Part shown: piece after piece, positions 19,518 to 29,145 of the stretch
How positions within the stretch are numbered: the stretch's first letter is position 1
Layout of the letters: every line of letters begins with the position of its first letter
NCBI RefSeq assembly: GCF_001571005.1
Contig: NZ_BCST01000004.1
Location: forward strand, 351,720 to 415,719
From: Herbiconiux solani NBRC 106740
Lineage (GTDB): Bacteria; Actinomycetota; Actinomycetes; Actinomycetales; Microbacteriaceae
Length of the DNA stretch: 64,000 nt
Direction: 5' to 3'
Translations under genes and position numbers: made by a program
The notes under the pieces: generated by a model
Seen by the model: the letters and a program-made list of their open reading frames with translations, nothing else
What the model was told of the DNA's origin: nothing
The model's database searches: none

Positions 19518-20510
19518 ATGCCTCGTGTCGTCAGCCTCCCGCCCCGGTTCTCGGGAGCGCCGTTTCTGGCATCCGAGGCGGTTGCCGCCGGGCTCGGACG
19601 GGAGCGGCTCCGTGGCCGGGATCTGAGCGCTCCGTTCCGCGGGGTGCGGGTCGCCGAGTCCGCGCGAGATGGTGAGGGGCTGGCTTTCCTCGAACGGTGC
19701 CGGGCACTCCAGCTACTCCTCGGGCCTGAGGATGCGTTCAGCCACGTCACGACGGCGCGACTGTGGGACGTCCCGCTCCCCCGGCGACTCGAGGGCGAGC
19801 ATCCACTGCACGTCGCCACTCGGCGACCGGGGACGCGCACCCGTTTGACCGGCACCGTGGGACATACCTTGGCGGCCGATGCGGAGTTCGCCGAGCGCTT
19901 CGGGCTCTCCGTCACCGATCCCGCCGCGACGTGGATGGCGCTGGCCGCTTTCCTTCAGCCCATCGAACTCGTCATCGCGGCGGATCATCTCGTCCTGACG
20001 CCGCGCGTGCAGGATCCGGTCGACGAGCGTCCGTTCGTGCCGCTCCCGATGCTCGTGGATGCGGTGCGCCGGCACTCCGGACGGCATATCCGGGTGCTGC
20101 GGTCGGCGGTCGAGCTGGTGCGGGACGGGGCGGAGTCCGCACAGGAGACCCGGCTTCGGCTGGCGCTGGTGGATGCTGGGCTTCCCGAACCACTCCTGAA
20201 CGTCGACGTCACGGATGCACGGGGCCGTTTCCTCGGCCGCGGGGACATGGTGTACCCGGAGTGGGGCGTGATCGTCGAGTACGACGGCGACCACCACCGA
20301 ACGGATGCGCGCCAGTACGACAAGGACCTCACCCGTCACGAGGCTTTCACTCTCTCCGGTTGGCGCCACGTCCGCGTGCGCCGCTTCGGCATGGCCGAGG
20401 GACCCACCTCGGGAGTCGCCCGCACCGAGGCCGCCCTCCGCTCGGCCGGGTGGCGTCCGGGCCGCGTCGAGAAGTCACCTTTACGTCCAAATCCCGCGGG
20501 GTGGACGTAA
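19518..20510 (+). CDS. DUF559/Vsr-like (PD-(D/E)XK-type) protein framed by palindromes
   Basis: The product is 330 residues from ATG 19518 (MPRVVSLPPRFSG); the frame is open from 19401 but that part lies in the repeat. The N-terminal two thirds resemble AbiEi-antitoxin/endonuclease-associated proteins common in Actinobacteria. The C-terminal part carries VEYDGDHHR near residue 253, then DLTRHEAFTLSGWRHVRVRR, a DUF559/very-short-patch-repair-like nuclease core with acidic and basic catalytic candidates. No partner toxin lies beside it. The last 15 or so codons and the TAA stop lie inside repeat copy 3, so the native C-terminus has been replaced or shaped by the repeat. Function unknown. Confidence 0.8.
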   Translation: MPRVVSLPPRFSGAPFLASEAVAAGLGRERLRGRDLSAPFRGVRVAESARDGEGLAFLERCRALQLLLGPEDAFSHVTTARLWDVPLPRRLEGEHPLHVATRRPGTRTRLTGTVGHTLAADAEFAERFGLSVTDPAATWMALAAFLQPIELVIAADHLVLTPRVQDPVDERPFVPLPMLVDAVRRHSGRHIRVLRSAVELVRDGAESAQETRLRLALVDAGLPEPLLNVDVTDARGRFLGRGDMVYPEWGVIVEYDGDHHRTDARQYDKDLTRHEAFTLSGWRHVRVRRFGMAEGPTSGVARTEAALRSAGWRPGRVEKSPLRPNPAGWT

Positions 20511-20526
20511 AAGTGACTTCTCGACG
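20465..20526. repeat. dispersed palindromic repeat, copy 3 (overlaps gene end)
   Basis: Arms at 20465-20490 and 20501-20526 pair at 24 of 26 positions. The left arm encodes the last residues of the DUF559-like gene and the right arm supplies its TAA stop (20508-20510). With copy 2 it frames the gene. Confidence 0.9.
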
Positions 20527-20612
20527 GAACTGGGAGTATCGGGGGGCGGTGTTCAGCGGGTGTTCATGTGCGGGGACGCGCGGGCGGGACGGGAGGGTCG
20601 TAGGCAGGGGGC

Positions 20613-21830
20613 ATGGAAGTTCTCGTCACCGTTCTGCTCGTGATCGTCGTCGCGCTCGTCTTCGACTTCACCAACGGCTTCCACGACACCGCGAACGCGA
20701 TGGCCACCTCGGTGGCCACGGGTGCGTTGAAGCCGCGCGTCGCCGTCACCATCTCGGCGGTGCTCAACCTGGCCGGGGCGTTCCTCTCGACGGAGGTCGC
20801 CAAGACCATCTCGGGCGGCATCATCAACGAGGGCGAGAACGGGGTCGACATCACGCCGATCATGATCTTCGCCGGACTGGTGGGTGCCGTGCTGTGGAAC
20901 CTCACCACCTGGTACCTGGGCCTGCCCTCGAGCTCCACCCACGCGCTCTTCGGCGGCCTGATCGGCGCCGCGATCATCGGTGCCGGGTTCAACGCCGTCA
21001 ACTTCGGCGTGGTGCTGACGAACGTGCTCATCCCGGCGCTGCTCTCGCCGCTCGTGGCGGGCGCGGTGGCCCTCGTTGCGACATACGCCGCCTACCGGCT
21101 CACCCAGCAGGCCAAGGCGCGCGGTTCGGATGCCGGCTTCCGGCACGGTCAGACGGTGTCGGCGTCGCTCGTCTCCCTCGCCCACGGCACCAACGACGCC
21201 CAGAAGACTATGGGTGTGATCACGCTGACGCTGATCTCGGCGGGCTACCAGGACTCCGGCTCCGGCCCGCAGTTCTGGGTCATCCTCTCCTGCGGCTTCG
21301 CGATCGCACTCGGCACCTACCTCGGCGGCTGGCGGATCATGCGCACGGTCGGCAAGAAGATCACCGACATCCACGCTCCGCAGGGCTTCGCGGCCGAGAC
21401 GAGCTCGGCGGCCACGATCCTCATCTCGTCGCACCTCGGCTTCGCGCTCTCGACCACGCAGGTCACCTCGGGCGCGGTCGTGGGGGCGGGCCTCGGCAAG
21501 AAGCTCGCGACCGTGCACTGGGGCATCGTCGGGCGGATCGCGACCGGGTGGCTGGTCACGCTCCCGGCCGCAGCGCTGGTCGGCGGGCTCGCGGCCTGGG
21601 CGGCATCCTCCAGCATCGCCGGGCTCGTGATCGTGATCGTGCTGGCGCTCGCGGCCGGGCTGGGACTGGTCCTGCTGGCACGCCGGCATCCGGTCACCCA
21701 CGAGAACGTCAATGAAGAAGCAGAGAAGTCGGAGGATGCGGCGGGATCGGACGGCGATGACGACCACCTCGCCGCGCAGACCACTGCAGCGCAGACCGGT
21801 GCCGCGCGCACCACGGGAGAGGACGCGTGA
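20613..21830 (+). CDS. PiT family inorganic phosphate transporter
   Basis: PiT proteins import phosphate, usually as a metal-phosphate complex with H+ or cations. The 405-residue product has about ten membrane segments and both family signatures: DFTNGFHDTANAMATSVATGAL near residues 18-39 (inverted-repeat half one) and SLAHGTNDAQKTMGVI near 190 (half two). WYLGLPSSSTHALFGG is also characteristic. The C-terminal 60 residues are a hydrophilic Asp/Glu/Ala tail in the cytoplasm. The start has no other in-frame candidate near the GFHD motif. The stop overlaps the next small membrane gene. Confidence 0.96.
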   Translation: MEVLVTVLLVIVVALVFDFTNGFHDTANAMATSVATGALKPRVAVTISAVLNLAGAFLSTEVAKTISGGIINEGENGVDITPIMIFAGLVGAVLWNLTTWYLGLPSSSTHALFGGLIGAAIIGAGFNAVNFGVVLTNVLIPALLSPLVAGAVALVATYAAYRLTQQAKARGSDAGFRHGQTVSASLVSLAHGTNDAQKTMGVITLTLISAGYQDSGSGPQFWVILSCGFAIALGTYLGGWRIMRTVGKKITDIHAPQGFAAETSSAATILISSHLGFALSTTQVTSGAVVGAGLGKKLATVHWGIVGRIATGWLVTLPAAALVGGLAAWAASSSIAGLVIVIVLALAAGLGLVLLARRHPVTHENVNEEAEKSEDAAGSDGDDDHLAAQTTAAQTGAARTTGEDA

Positions 21831-22087
21831 TGATCAGGGCGACGGCGGCCGAGGGGCAGTTCCTCGGGGTGGACTGGGGTTCGTTCGTGGTGGTGTTCGT
21901 GGTCGCCTTCGTGGCAGCCGTGGCGGTGGTGGGTTTCTACTCGCTGGGGCTCCGGCTGCTCTCGCTCGGCCCGAGCCCGAAGCAGCGCCCGATGCCGGCC
22001 ACGCTCGGCGGCTGGGTCTGCATCGGGATCGGCGCTGCCGCGGTGCTCTACGGCATCTACCTCATCATCCCGCAGTTCCATTCCTGA
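21827..22087 (+). CDS. small two-helix membrane protein downstream of pit
   Basis: The 86-residue product starts at GTG 21827 or ATG 21830, overlapping the pit stop (GTGATG), so it is translationally coupled to the transporter. Two hydrophobic segments are clear: residues about 19-42 (SFVVVFVVAFVAAVAVVGF) and about 62-82 (GGWVCIGIGAAAVLYGIYLII). A basic loop (SPKQRPMPA) lies between them. I recognise no family. The coupling suggests a small accessory subunit of the phosphate transporter. Confidence 0.75.
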   Translation: MMIRATAAEGQFLGVDWGSFVVVFVVAFVAAVAVVGFYSLGLRLLSLGPSPKQRPMPATLGGWVCIGIGAAAVLYGIYLIIPQFHS

Positions 22088-22123
22088 GGCCCGGCAGCCC
22101 TCACCGGCGGTAAACTGGAAGGG

Positions 22124-22618
22124 ATGCAGCCACTCAGCGAGTCCGAGATCCTCGGGTCCTTCACGAACATCAGCGACCACGACCTCGAGCGGATGACCCT
22201 GCCGGGCCTCCACGAGATCGTGTGGGAGGACAGGGAGTTCCTCGGCTGGCGCGACGCCCACGCCATCCAGCGCGGATACATCGTCTACTGGCGCGAGGGC
22301 CGTCCCGTGGGGATCATGCTGAAGGCCGCGGGCTCACGCACGAAGCCCGGGATCGCCGCGATGTGCACGCTCTGCCGCACTCCCCTGCCGGGCGGTCAGG
22401 TGACGCTGTTCACGGCCCCCAAGGCCGGGCAGGCGGGCCTGGACGGAAGCACGGTCGGCACCTACATCTGTGCCGATCTCTCGTGCTCGCTGCTGATCAG
22501 GATCGTGCCGCCGAAGTCGGAGCTGCAGCCCGACCCGAACGCGGTGATCGCCTCCCGCGCCGAGGGTCTGAGCTCGCGGCTGAACTCGTTCACCGACGGG
22601 GTCCTGCGCGCGAGCTGA
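22124..22618 (+). CDS. FBP/EF-G-binding-type zinc-finger protein (FusB-like)
   Basis: The 164-residue product resembles the actinobacterial FBP-domain proteins, relatives of FusB/FusC which bind elongation factor G and can release it from fusidic-acid-stalled ribosomes. Four Cys in two pairs (CTLC near 83-86 and CADLSC near 115-120) form the expected C-terminal zinc finger; the helical N-terminus includes LHEIVWEDREFLGWRD. Whether it confers fusidic acid resistance cannot be told. The gene lies 36 bp after the small membrane gene and has its own ribosome site (GGAAGG), so it may be separately translated from a shared message. Confidence 0.8.
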   Translation: MQPLSESEILGSFTNISDHDLERMTLPGLHEIVWEDREFLGWRDAHAIQRGYIVYWREGRPVGIMLKAAGSRTKPGIAAMCTLCRTPLPGGQVTLFTAPKAGQAGLDGSTVGTYICADLSCSLLIRIVPPKSELQPDPNAVIASRAEGLSSRLNSFTDGVLRAS

Positions 22619-22636
22619 CGTCGCTTGCCGTTGCGC

Positions 22637-23290
22637 CTACCAGGATGCGAGTTCGGCGCCAGCGGGCAGCCGGGCCGAGCGCGGCGCTGGAGTGAGCTCG
22701 CGGGCGGCGTCGGCGATGACCGCAGTGCGCAGCGCCTCGAGGCTGGCTTCCGCGGCCTCGGCGCTGGACGCCGTCGAGCCGTACCAGCGGCCGCAGGTCA
22801 CGACGACGACTCCGCCGAGGGTCATGTACCAACCTCGGCTCCCCGGCCGCGGCCCGACCACCGGCACGACGACGAGCTCGTCGAGGCGCTCCCGCAGCCG
22901 GAGCACGTGACCGCGCGCCCGCCCGAAGCTCGGGTAGACGTGGGCGGCGCGGCAGAGCTCCCGGTTGTTGGTCGCCAGGATGCGCCAGACCCCCGTGCTC
23001 CCCGCCGGTGTCGAGCGGCCGGCTGGACGCGTCTCCCGTGTCGGGTCGGCCCGTCGAACCTTCGCCGCAGCCGACGGGGCGGTTGACGGGGCCGCCAGCC
23101 CAGGTGCATTGACCCCAGGTGCGGCTGCCCCAGGCGCGGAGACTCCAGGTGCGACGGCCCCCGACTGTGCGAGCGCCGGCGCGAGGTCGGAGGCGACGGC
23201 CACGCTCTCGCGGAAGCGGTTCCACGCCAAGCTCATCGGATCGCTGGATGAGCGGAAGGCGAGGAAGACCACGCGCGCCGTGTCGGCCAT
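22637..23290 (-). CDS. hypothetical protein with APG repeats and C-terminal alpha/beta domain
   Basis: The start is ATG 23290 (MADTARVVFLAF) with GGGGGAG just upstream; the 217-residue product has no recognised family. Residues about 45-80 are a Pro/Ala/Gly repeat (APGV, APGA, APGL units). The C-terminal part has VWRILATNNRELCRAAHVYPSFGRA and a WYMTLGGVVVVTCGRWYGS strand region, which vaguely recalls YegP/DUF1508-like repeats, but too weakly to assign. It is convergent with the FBP gene (18 bp between stops). Confidence 0.65.
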   Translation of the reverse strand: MADTARVVFLAFRSSSDPMSLAWNRFRESVAVASDLAPALAQSGAVAPGVSAPGAAAPGVNAPGLAAPSTAPSAAAKVRRADPTRETRPAGRSTPAGSTGVWRILATNNRELCRAAHVYPSFGRARGHVLRLRERLDELVVVPVVGPRPGSRGWYMTLGGVVVVTCGRWYGSTASSAEAAEASLEALRTAVIADAARELTPAPRSARLPAGAELASW

Positions 23291-23482
23291 CCGCTCCCCC
23301 GCATCGCAAGTGACGCAATGCCCCGGGCGGGCCGCATCGGGCTCACGATCGGGCGCTCGCGTGACGGGTTCGCCGCGGGGAGGTGAAGAGGGGGTGTACG
23401 GGGCGTGAGCAACAATCCGGTTAACGCACGGCAACGAACCGCTGGGAACTCCCCCAGGACGACGTGAGAATCGCCGATGACA

Positions 23483-23534
23483 CGAGGATCACCAACGCCC
23501 CGAGAACCGCCCCGACGCGAGGATCACCCACGCC
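23483..23534. repeat. imperfect 17-bp direct repeat in a 270-bp gap
   Basis: CGAGGATCACCAACGCC (23483-23499) is repeated at 23518-23534 with one change (A to C). The repeat lies in the gap 23291-23560, which otherwise holds no gene I can support. Confidence 0.6.
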
Positions 23535-23560
23535 GTGAGAGCACCTGCTCAGGTCGCGGC

Positions 23561-23764
23561 TCAGCCGTCGTTCTCGACGATCGTCTCCTCGTCGGTGGAG
23601 ACGGCCTCGGCCGCGTCTTCGGGCTCGTCGGCCACGGCCGGGTCGACACCGGAGGGCACTGCGTCGGTAGTAGGGCCGTTGCCGACCACGCCCTCGCCGT
23701 CGGGGTAGCCGGAGTAGTCCGGGTACTCGATGTCGCTGAGGTCGGGCTTGTCGTTGTCTGTCAT
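23561..23764 (-). CDS. small acidic hypothetical protein
   Basis: The 67-residue product (MTDNDKPDLSDIEYPDYSG...) is rich in Asp, Glu, Pro and Gly, with no hydrophobic core, so it is probably disordered. Start at ATG 23764. I recognise no family; small acidic proteins of this kind are frequent in Microbacteriaceae. Confidence 0.55.
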   Translation of the reverse strand: MTDNDKPDLSDIEYPDYSGYPDGEGVVGNGPTTDAVPSGVDPAVADEPEDAAEAVSTDEETIVENDG

Positions 23765-23880
23765 GGGCCAAGTCAAGCACCGACCTCCGACAGCGGGTAG
23801 CACTCTGCGTCGAGAAGGCGGCGCCGAAGCCTCCGAAGCGGGAAGCCCCGGAGCGCGACATCCGATGCCCATTAACGCAG

Positions 23881-23906
23881 AAAGCCTCCGGAGAACCGGA
23901 GGCTTT
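23881..23906 (-). terminator. hairpin terminator after tRNA-Glu
   Basis: Perfect 11-bp arms AAAGCCTCCGG (23881-23891) and CCGGAGGCTTT (23896-23906) with a 4-base loop lie 8 bp beyond the tRNA 3' end. On the minus strand the hairpin ends CTTT, a good intrinsic terminator. Confidence 0.85.
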
Positions 23907-23914
23907 CGCTGTTG

Positions 23915-23987
23915 TGACCCCAGCGGGATTCGAACCCGCGTTACCGCCGTGAGAGGGCGACGTCCTAGGCCGCTAAACGATGGGGCC
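23915..23987 (-). tRNA. tRNA-Glu (anticodon CTC)
   Basis: The 73-base gene folds as a standard cloverleaf: acceptor GGCCCCA pairing with TGGGGTC (one G-T pair), D arm TTTAGCGGCCTAGGA, anticodon arm GCCCTCTCACGGC with anticodon CTC, and TPsiC arm GCGGGTTCGAATCCCGC. CCA is not encoded. It reads codon GAG, dominant for Glu in this GC-rich genome. Confidence 0.97.
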
Positions 23988-24029
23988 GTTTTGACAACTC
24001 ATCGAGTATGCCACACCCGGAAGGGCTTC

Positions 24030-25010
24030 TCAAATCAGCACGGAGAGGGCCCCGGGGACGACCTCGACGGTCAGCGGAAGCGGCCCGAAACGCTCGCCGT
24101 CGGCGTATCCGACGACGTCGTCGCACGCCACCGTCACACGCTTTCCACGCCGGAACTCGACCACGTCAAGCCCCGCGTGCGTGCCCGAGAACACCTTCGG
24201 GAAGAGTCGGATGAACCGCAGCCGCGAGACCGGCTTGACGATGAACACGTCCAGCAGCCCGTCGTCCAGCAGCGCGTCGGGGGCGATCTTCATCCCTCCC
24301 CCGATGGTGGTGTTGTTGGCCACCGAGAGCAGGCACGAGTCGACCTCGAACGGCTCGCCGTCGATCGTGAGGCGGTAGTGGCGGGAGCGCAGGTCGAGCA
24401 GCTCGGCGACCAGGGCGATGACGTAACGGGATGCGCCGCGCGGGCGCCGCATCAGGTTCGCGCGCTCGTTGACGGCGGCGTCGAAGCCGGCGGAGAGCAC
24501 CCCGGCGAACCAGCGGTGGGGTTCGGCGGCGCTGCCGTCGGCACCATCGGCATCGGCGGCGAAATCGGCACCTCCGATGCCGGCGCCGGGGACGACGAGG
24601 CCCGCACCCGTGACGCGGGCGGCGTCGATCAGGCGCGGCTCGCGCTCGAGCGCGGCCAGGAGGAGCGCGGTGGCGGCCTCGGGATCTCCGGTCGGGATGC
24701 CGACTCCGGTCGCGAAGTCGTTTCCGGTGCCCGCCGGGATGATGCCGAGCGGGATGCCGGTGCCGGCGACCAGGTCGACGCCGAGGTTCACCATCCCGTC
24801 GCCGCCAACGACGACCAGGGCGTCGGTGGGTGTTTCGAGCGCCTGCCGCGCGACGCGCACGAGGCCGTCGAAGTCGGGGGCGCTGAGCGGCACGACGTCG
24901 TGTCCGAAGGACTTGAGGGCCGACACGACGGACGGACCGACCGGCCGCGACTTGCCGAAGGAGGCGTTCGGGTTGATCGCCACGACGATCCGCTTCACGG
25001 GAGGGGGCAC
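24030..25010 (-). CDS. diacylglycerol kinase-type lipid kinase
   Basis: This 326-residue protein has the DAGK catalytic domain: INPNASFGKS near residue 12, the nucleotide loop VVGGDGMVNLGVD near 65-77 and IIPAGTGNDFATGVGIP near 90-106, then SVANNTTIGGGMKIAPDALLDDGLLDV in the C-terminal half. Such YegS/DgkB-like enzymes phosphorylate diacylglycerol or a related lipid with ATP at the inner membrane. GTG 25010 (MPPPVKRIVVAINPN) is chosen because the family begins just before the INPN segment. A Gly/Ala/Asp-rich insertion lies near 155-180. Divergent from the MBL-fold gene (115 bp). Confidence 0.9.
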   Translation of the reverse strand: MPPPVKRIVVAINPNASFGKSRPVGPSVVSALKSFGHDVVPLSAPDFDGLVRVARQALETPTDALVVVGGDGMVNLGVDLVAGTGIPLGIIPAGTGNDFATGVGIPTGDPEAATALLLAALEREPRLIDAARVTGAGLVVPGAGIGGADFAADADGADGSAAEPHRWFAGVLSAGFDAAVNERANLMRRPRGASRYVIALVAELLDLRSRHYRLTIDGEPFEVDSCLLSVANNTTIGGGMKIAPDALLDDGLLDVFIVKPVSRLRFIRLFPKVFSGTHAGLDVVEFRRGKRVTVACDDVVGYADGERFGPLPLTVEVVPGALSVLI

Positions 25011-25125
25011 GCGACCGATTATTCCCCACGTCGTATCCTCCACAGCGCATGAGACGGTCGCATCTCTCCACGGGTCTTCGAGTCGCGTTGCGCGCACGGT
25101 GCCGCCGGGTGTTGAGTCGAGGATC

Positions 25126-25764
25126 ATGAGAATCAAGAAATTCGAGCACGCGGCCCTCCTCCTCGAACTCTCCGGCAAGAAGCTGTTCGTCGATCCCGGG
25201 TCGTTCACGACACCGATCACGGATGCGGCGAACGCGGTCGCCGTCGTGCTCACCCACGAGCATCCCGACCACTGGACGCCGGATCAGCTGAACCGCATCC
25301 TCGAGGCCTCGCCCGGAATCCCGATCTTCGGCCCGGCGGGAGTCGCGGCGGCCGCCGGCGACTTCGACGTCACGACGGTCGCACCCGGCGACACGGTCGA
25401 GGCGGGGCCGTTCACGCTGCGGTTCTTCGGAGGCCGGCACGCGGTGATCCACTCCTCGATCCCGGTGATCGACAACGTGGGCGTGCTCGTGAACGACTCG
25501 TTGTACTACCCGGGAGACTCGTTCTCCGTGCCCGAGGGGGTGGAGGTCGAGACACTCGCCGTGCCGGCGTCGGGGCCGTGGATGAAGGTGTCCGAGGCGA
25601 TGGACTTCGTGCTCGACGTGAAGCCGAAGCGCGCGTTCCCGACGCACGAGATGGTGCTGTCGGTGATCGGCAAGGGGATGATCAACGACCGGCTCACCTG
25701 GGCCACTGAGCAGGGCGGGGGTGAGTTCGTGCCCCTGCAGCCGGGCGACTCGATCGACGTGTAG
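25126..25764 (+). CDS. MBL-fold metallo-hydrolase (UlaG/YtnP-like)
   Basis: The 212-residue product starts MRIKKFEHAALLLEL and carries the metal-binding motif THEHPDHW near residue 43, followed by GGRHAVIHSS and YYPGDSF, which place it among the short metallo-beta-lactamase-fold hydrolases of the UlaG type (lactonase or phosphodiesterase-like). ATG 25126 fits the family start. Substrate unknown. It is a single gene divergent from the lipid kinase and precedes the acyl-CoA ligase by 114 bp. Confidence 0.88.
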   Translation: MRIKKFEHAALLLELSGKKLFVDPGSFTTPITDAANAVAVVLTHEHPDHWTPDQLNRILEASPGIPIFGPAGVAAAAGDFDVTTVAPGDTVEAGPFTLRFFGGRHAVIHSSIPVIDNVGVLVNDSLYYPGDSFSVPEGVEVETLAVPASGPWMKVSEAMDFVLDVKPKRAFPTHEMVLSVIGKGMINDRLTWATEQGGGEFVPLQPGDSIDV

Positions 25765-25878
25765 CCGGAGTCGGCCGCCGCCGAGGCCGGCACCGGGGCG
25801 GCCGCCGGGTCGCCGCTGGGCCGCCGCCGGGGACGACGAATGGTGCGGAGGGCTACAGGAGTTGTATACCTGATATCC

Positions 25879-27681
<1,803 letters not shown>

Positions 27682-27703
27682 GAGACCGCATCCGCACACC
27701 TGT

Positions 27704-27728
27704 TGAACGTTCCGCCCCCCGCTACCGT
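27704..27728 (+). promoter_or_regulatory. ECF (SigL/SigK-like) autoregulatory promoter
   Basis: TGAACG (27704-27709) and CGT (27726-27728) are separated by 16 bases, matching as I recall the TGAACC / CGTnnn promoter type of SigL/SigK-like ECF sigma factors. It lies 20 bp before the sigma gene start, with GGAGG between, so the sigma factor probably drives its own operon. Confidence 0.6.
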
Positions 27729-27747
27729 TGTCCCAGACGGAGGTGCG

Positions 27748-28254
27748 ATGTCCGACGACCAGGCCCAGCTGCTGCGGGCGATCCATGACGCCCATGGCCC
27801 GGCGCTGTTCCGCTACGCCCTCCGGCTGACGCGCGACCCCAACCTCTCGCAGGACGTCGTGCAGGAGGCGCTCCTCCGCGCCTGGAAGAAGCCGGCCATC
27901 CTCGAGCAGGACGACGAGGAGGTGCGCGCCTGGCTCTTCACCGTCACCCGCAACCTCGTGATCGACGACCGCCGCAGCGCCCGCCACGCCCACGAGTTCG
28001 CCACCGACGACGTGCCCGAACGGGCGACGGCCGACCACACCGACGCGGTGCTCGATCGCTGGCTGCTCTCGGATGCGCTGCTCTCGCTCTCGATCGAGCA
28101 CCGCACGGCTATCGTCAGTTCGTACTATCTCGGCAACACCGCCGGCGAGATCGCCGAGCGGGAAGGCGTCCCGGTCGGCACCGTCCGGTCGCGGATGCAC
28201 TACGCGCTCCGGGCGCTCCGGCTCGCCCTGCAGGAACGGGGGGTCACCCAGTGA
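27748..28254 (+). CDS. ECF RNA polymerase sigma factor (SigL/SigK-like)
   Basis: The 168-residue protein has only regions 2 and 4: region 2 LFRYALRLTRDPNLSQDVVQEALLRAW near 20-46 and WLFTVTRNLVIDDRRS near 60-75, and region 4 AIVSSYYLGNTAGEIAEREGVPVGTVRSRMHYALRALR near 120-160. The start at ATG 27748 is preceded by GGAGG. It is co-transcribed with an anti-sigma factor that overlaps its stop (GTGA), the classic ECF/ZAS pairing for envelope or redox stress. The matching promoter upstream supports autoregulation. Confidence 0.93.
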   Translation: MSDDQAQLLRAIHDAHGPALFRYALRLTRDPNLSQDVVQEALLRAWKKPAILEQDDEEVRAWLFTVTRNLVIDDRRSARHAHEFATDDVPERATADHTDAVLDRWLLSDALLSLSIEHRTAIVSSYYLGNTAGEIAEREGVPVGTVRSRMHYALRALRLALQERGVTQ

Positions 28255-28982
28255 ACGACCATTCGCCGAACGACCCGTTCCAGGACTGGGACGCCGCCTA
28301 CGTCATGGGCATGCTCGGTGCCGACGAGCGCCGCGCCTTCGAGCGCCACCTCGCCGAGTGCCCCCGCTGCACGGCCGAGATGGCCGAGCTCGCCGGCATC
28401 CCCGCGGTGCTCAGCCGGCTGACCCCGGACGAGGCGGTCACGCTGCTCGAGCCCGGCGCCACGCCCGTCGCTCCGGCTCGCGACCGCCACACCCCCGACC
28501 GAGTGCAGGAGCTCGCCCGAACGGTGCGCCGCCGCACCCAGACCCGCCGGCGCCGGTTCGCCGGAGCCCTGATCGGCACCGGCGCCCTCCTCGTGGCCGC
28601 CGGCGTCATCACGGTGGTGACCGTGACCGGAGCAGGCACCTCCCCCGTGCCGGCCGTGATCGAGGCCGAGCCGGTGTCGATGTCGCAGGTGCAGCCCGGG
28701 TGGATCGACGCGGACATCGCGGTCACGGAGGCGAGCTGGGGCACCCGTTTCGACTGGTCGTGCAGCTACCGCGAGACCTGGGACGCGACCGGGGACCCGG
28801 TCACCTACGACCTGGTCGTGACGGATGCGGACGGCGCGGAGACGACCGTCGCCACCTGGACCGCGCGCGGCGACGCGGCCGGCGACCTCTCGGCCTCGAC
28901 CAGCATCCCGACCCCGCAGATCCGCGCGGTCGACATCCGGGTCGCCGGGAGCGACCAGGCGATCGTGCGCACGGTGCTCTGA
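28251..28982 (+). CDS. zinc-finger (ZAS) membrane-anchored anti-sigma factor
   Basis: The 243-residue protein starts at GTG 28251, overlapping the sigma stop. The ZAS motif H-x3-C-x2-C is at His33, Cys37 and Cys40 (RHLAECPRC), which binds Zn2+ and can respond to oxidation. A membrane segment lies near 104-126 (GALIGTGALLVAAGVITVVT) and about 115 residues follow outside the membrane with a beta-rich domain. The layout suggests it holds the sigma factor at the membrane until a signal. It resembles RslA of mycobacteria in arrangement. Confidence 0.9.
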   Translation: MNDHSPNDPFQDWDAAYVMGMLGADERRAFERHLAECPRCTAEMAELAGIPAVLSRLTPDEAVTLLEPGATPVAPARDRHTPDRVQELARTVRRRTQTRRRRFAGALIGTGALLVAAGVITVVTVTGAGTSPVPAVIEAEPVSMSQVQPGWIDADIAVTEASWGTRFDWSCSYRETWDATGDPVTYDLVVTDADGAETTVATWTARGDAAGDLSASTSIPTPQIRAVDIRVAGSDQAIVRTVL

Positions 28983-29106
28983 GCACCACCACGGCCGGGT
29001 CGACTCACGCCTCGGTGGTCCTGTCAAGGCCAGGCTCGCGTCGGACGCGCCACGGGCCAGGTGGCAATATGGTCCCGGAAACCTTTTCGATGCCTGTGCG
29101 ACTCCG

Positions 29107-29128
29107 CTCGTCCGGAGCCCCGGACGAG
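29107..29128 (+). promoter_or_regulatory. hairpin just before the ribosome site of the shikimate-type operon
   Basis: Perfect 9-bp arms CTCGTCCGG (29107-29115) and CCGGACGAG (29120-29128) with an AGCC tetraloop sit 5 bases before the AGGAGG of the first gene. It ends without a T-run, so it is more likely a leader stabiliser, processing site or translational control element than a terminator. Confidence 0.5.
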
Positions 29129-29145
29129 TTCCAGGAGGTCTGGTA

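Noticed and set aside
19381..20526. IS element or composite transposon
   Set aside because: No transposase, no target-site duplication seen; the enclosed protein resembles DUF559/Vsr nucleases.
28983..29145. Good ECF promoter before the cyclohexanecarboxyl-CoA operon
   Set aside because: GGAAACC with CGACTC at about 15 bases is only a weak match and does not resemble the autoregulatory promoter at 27704.
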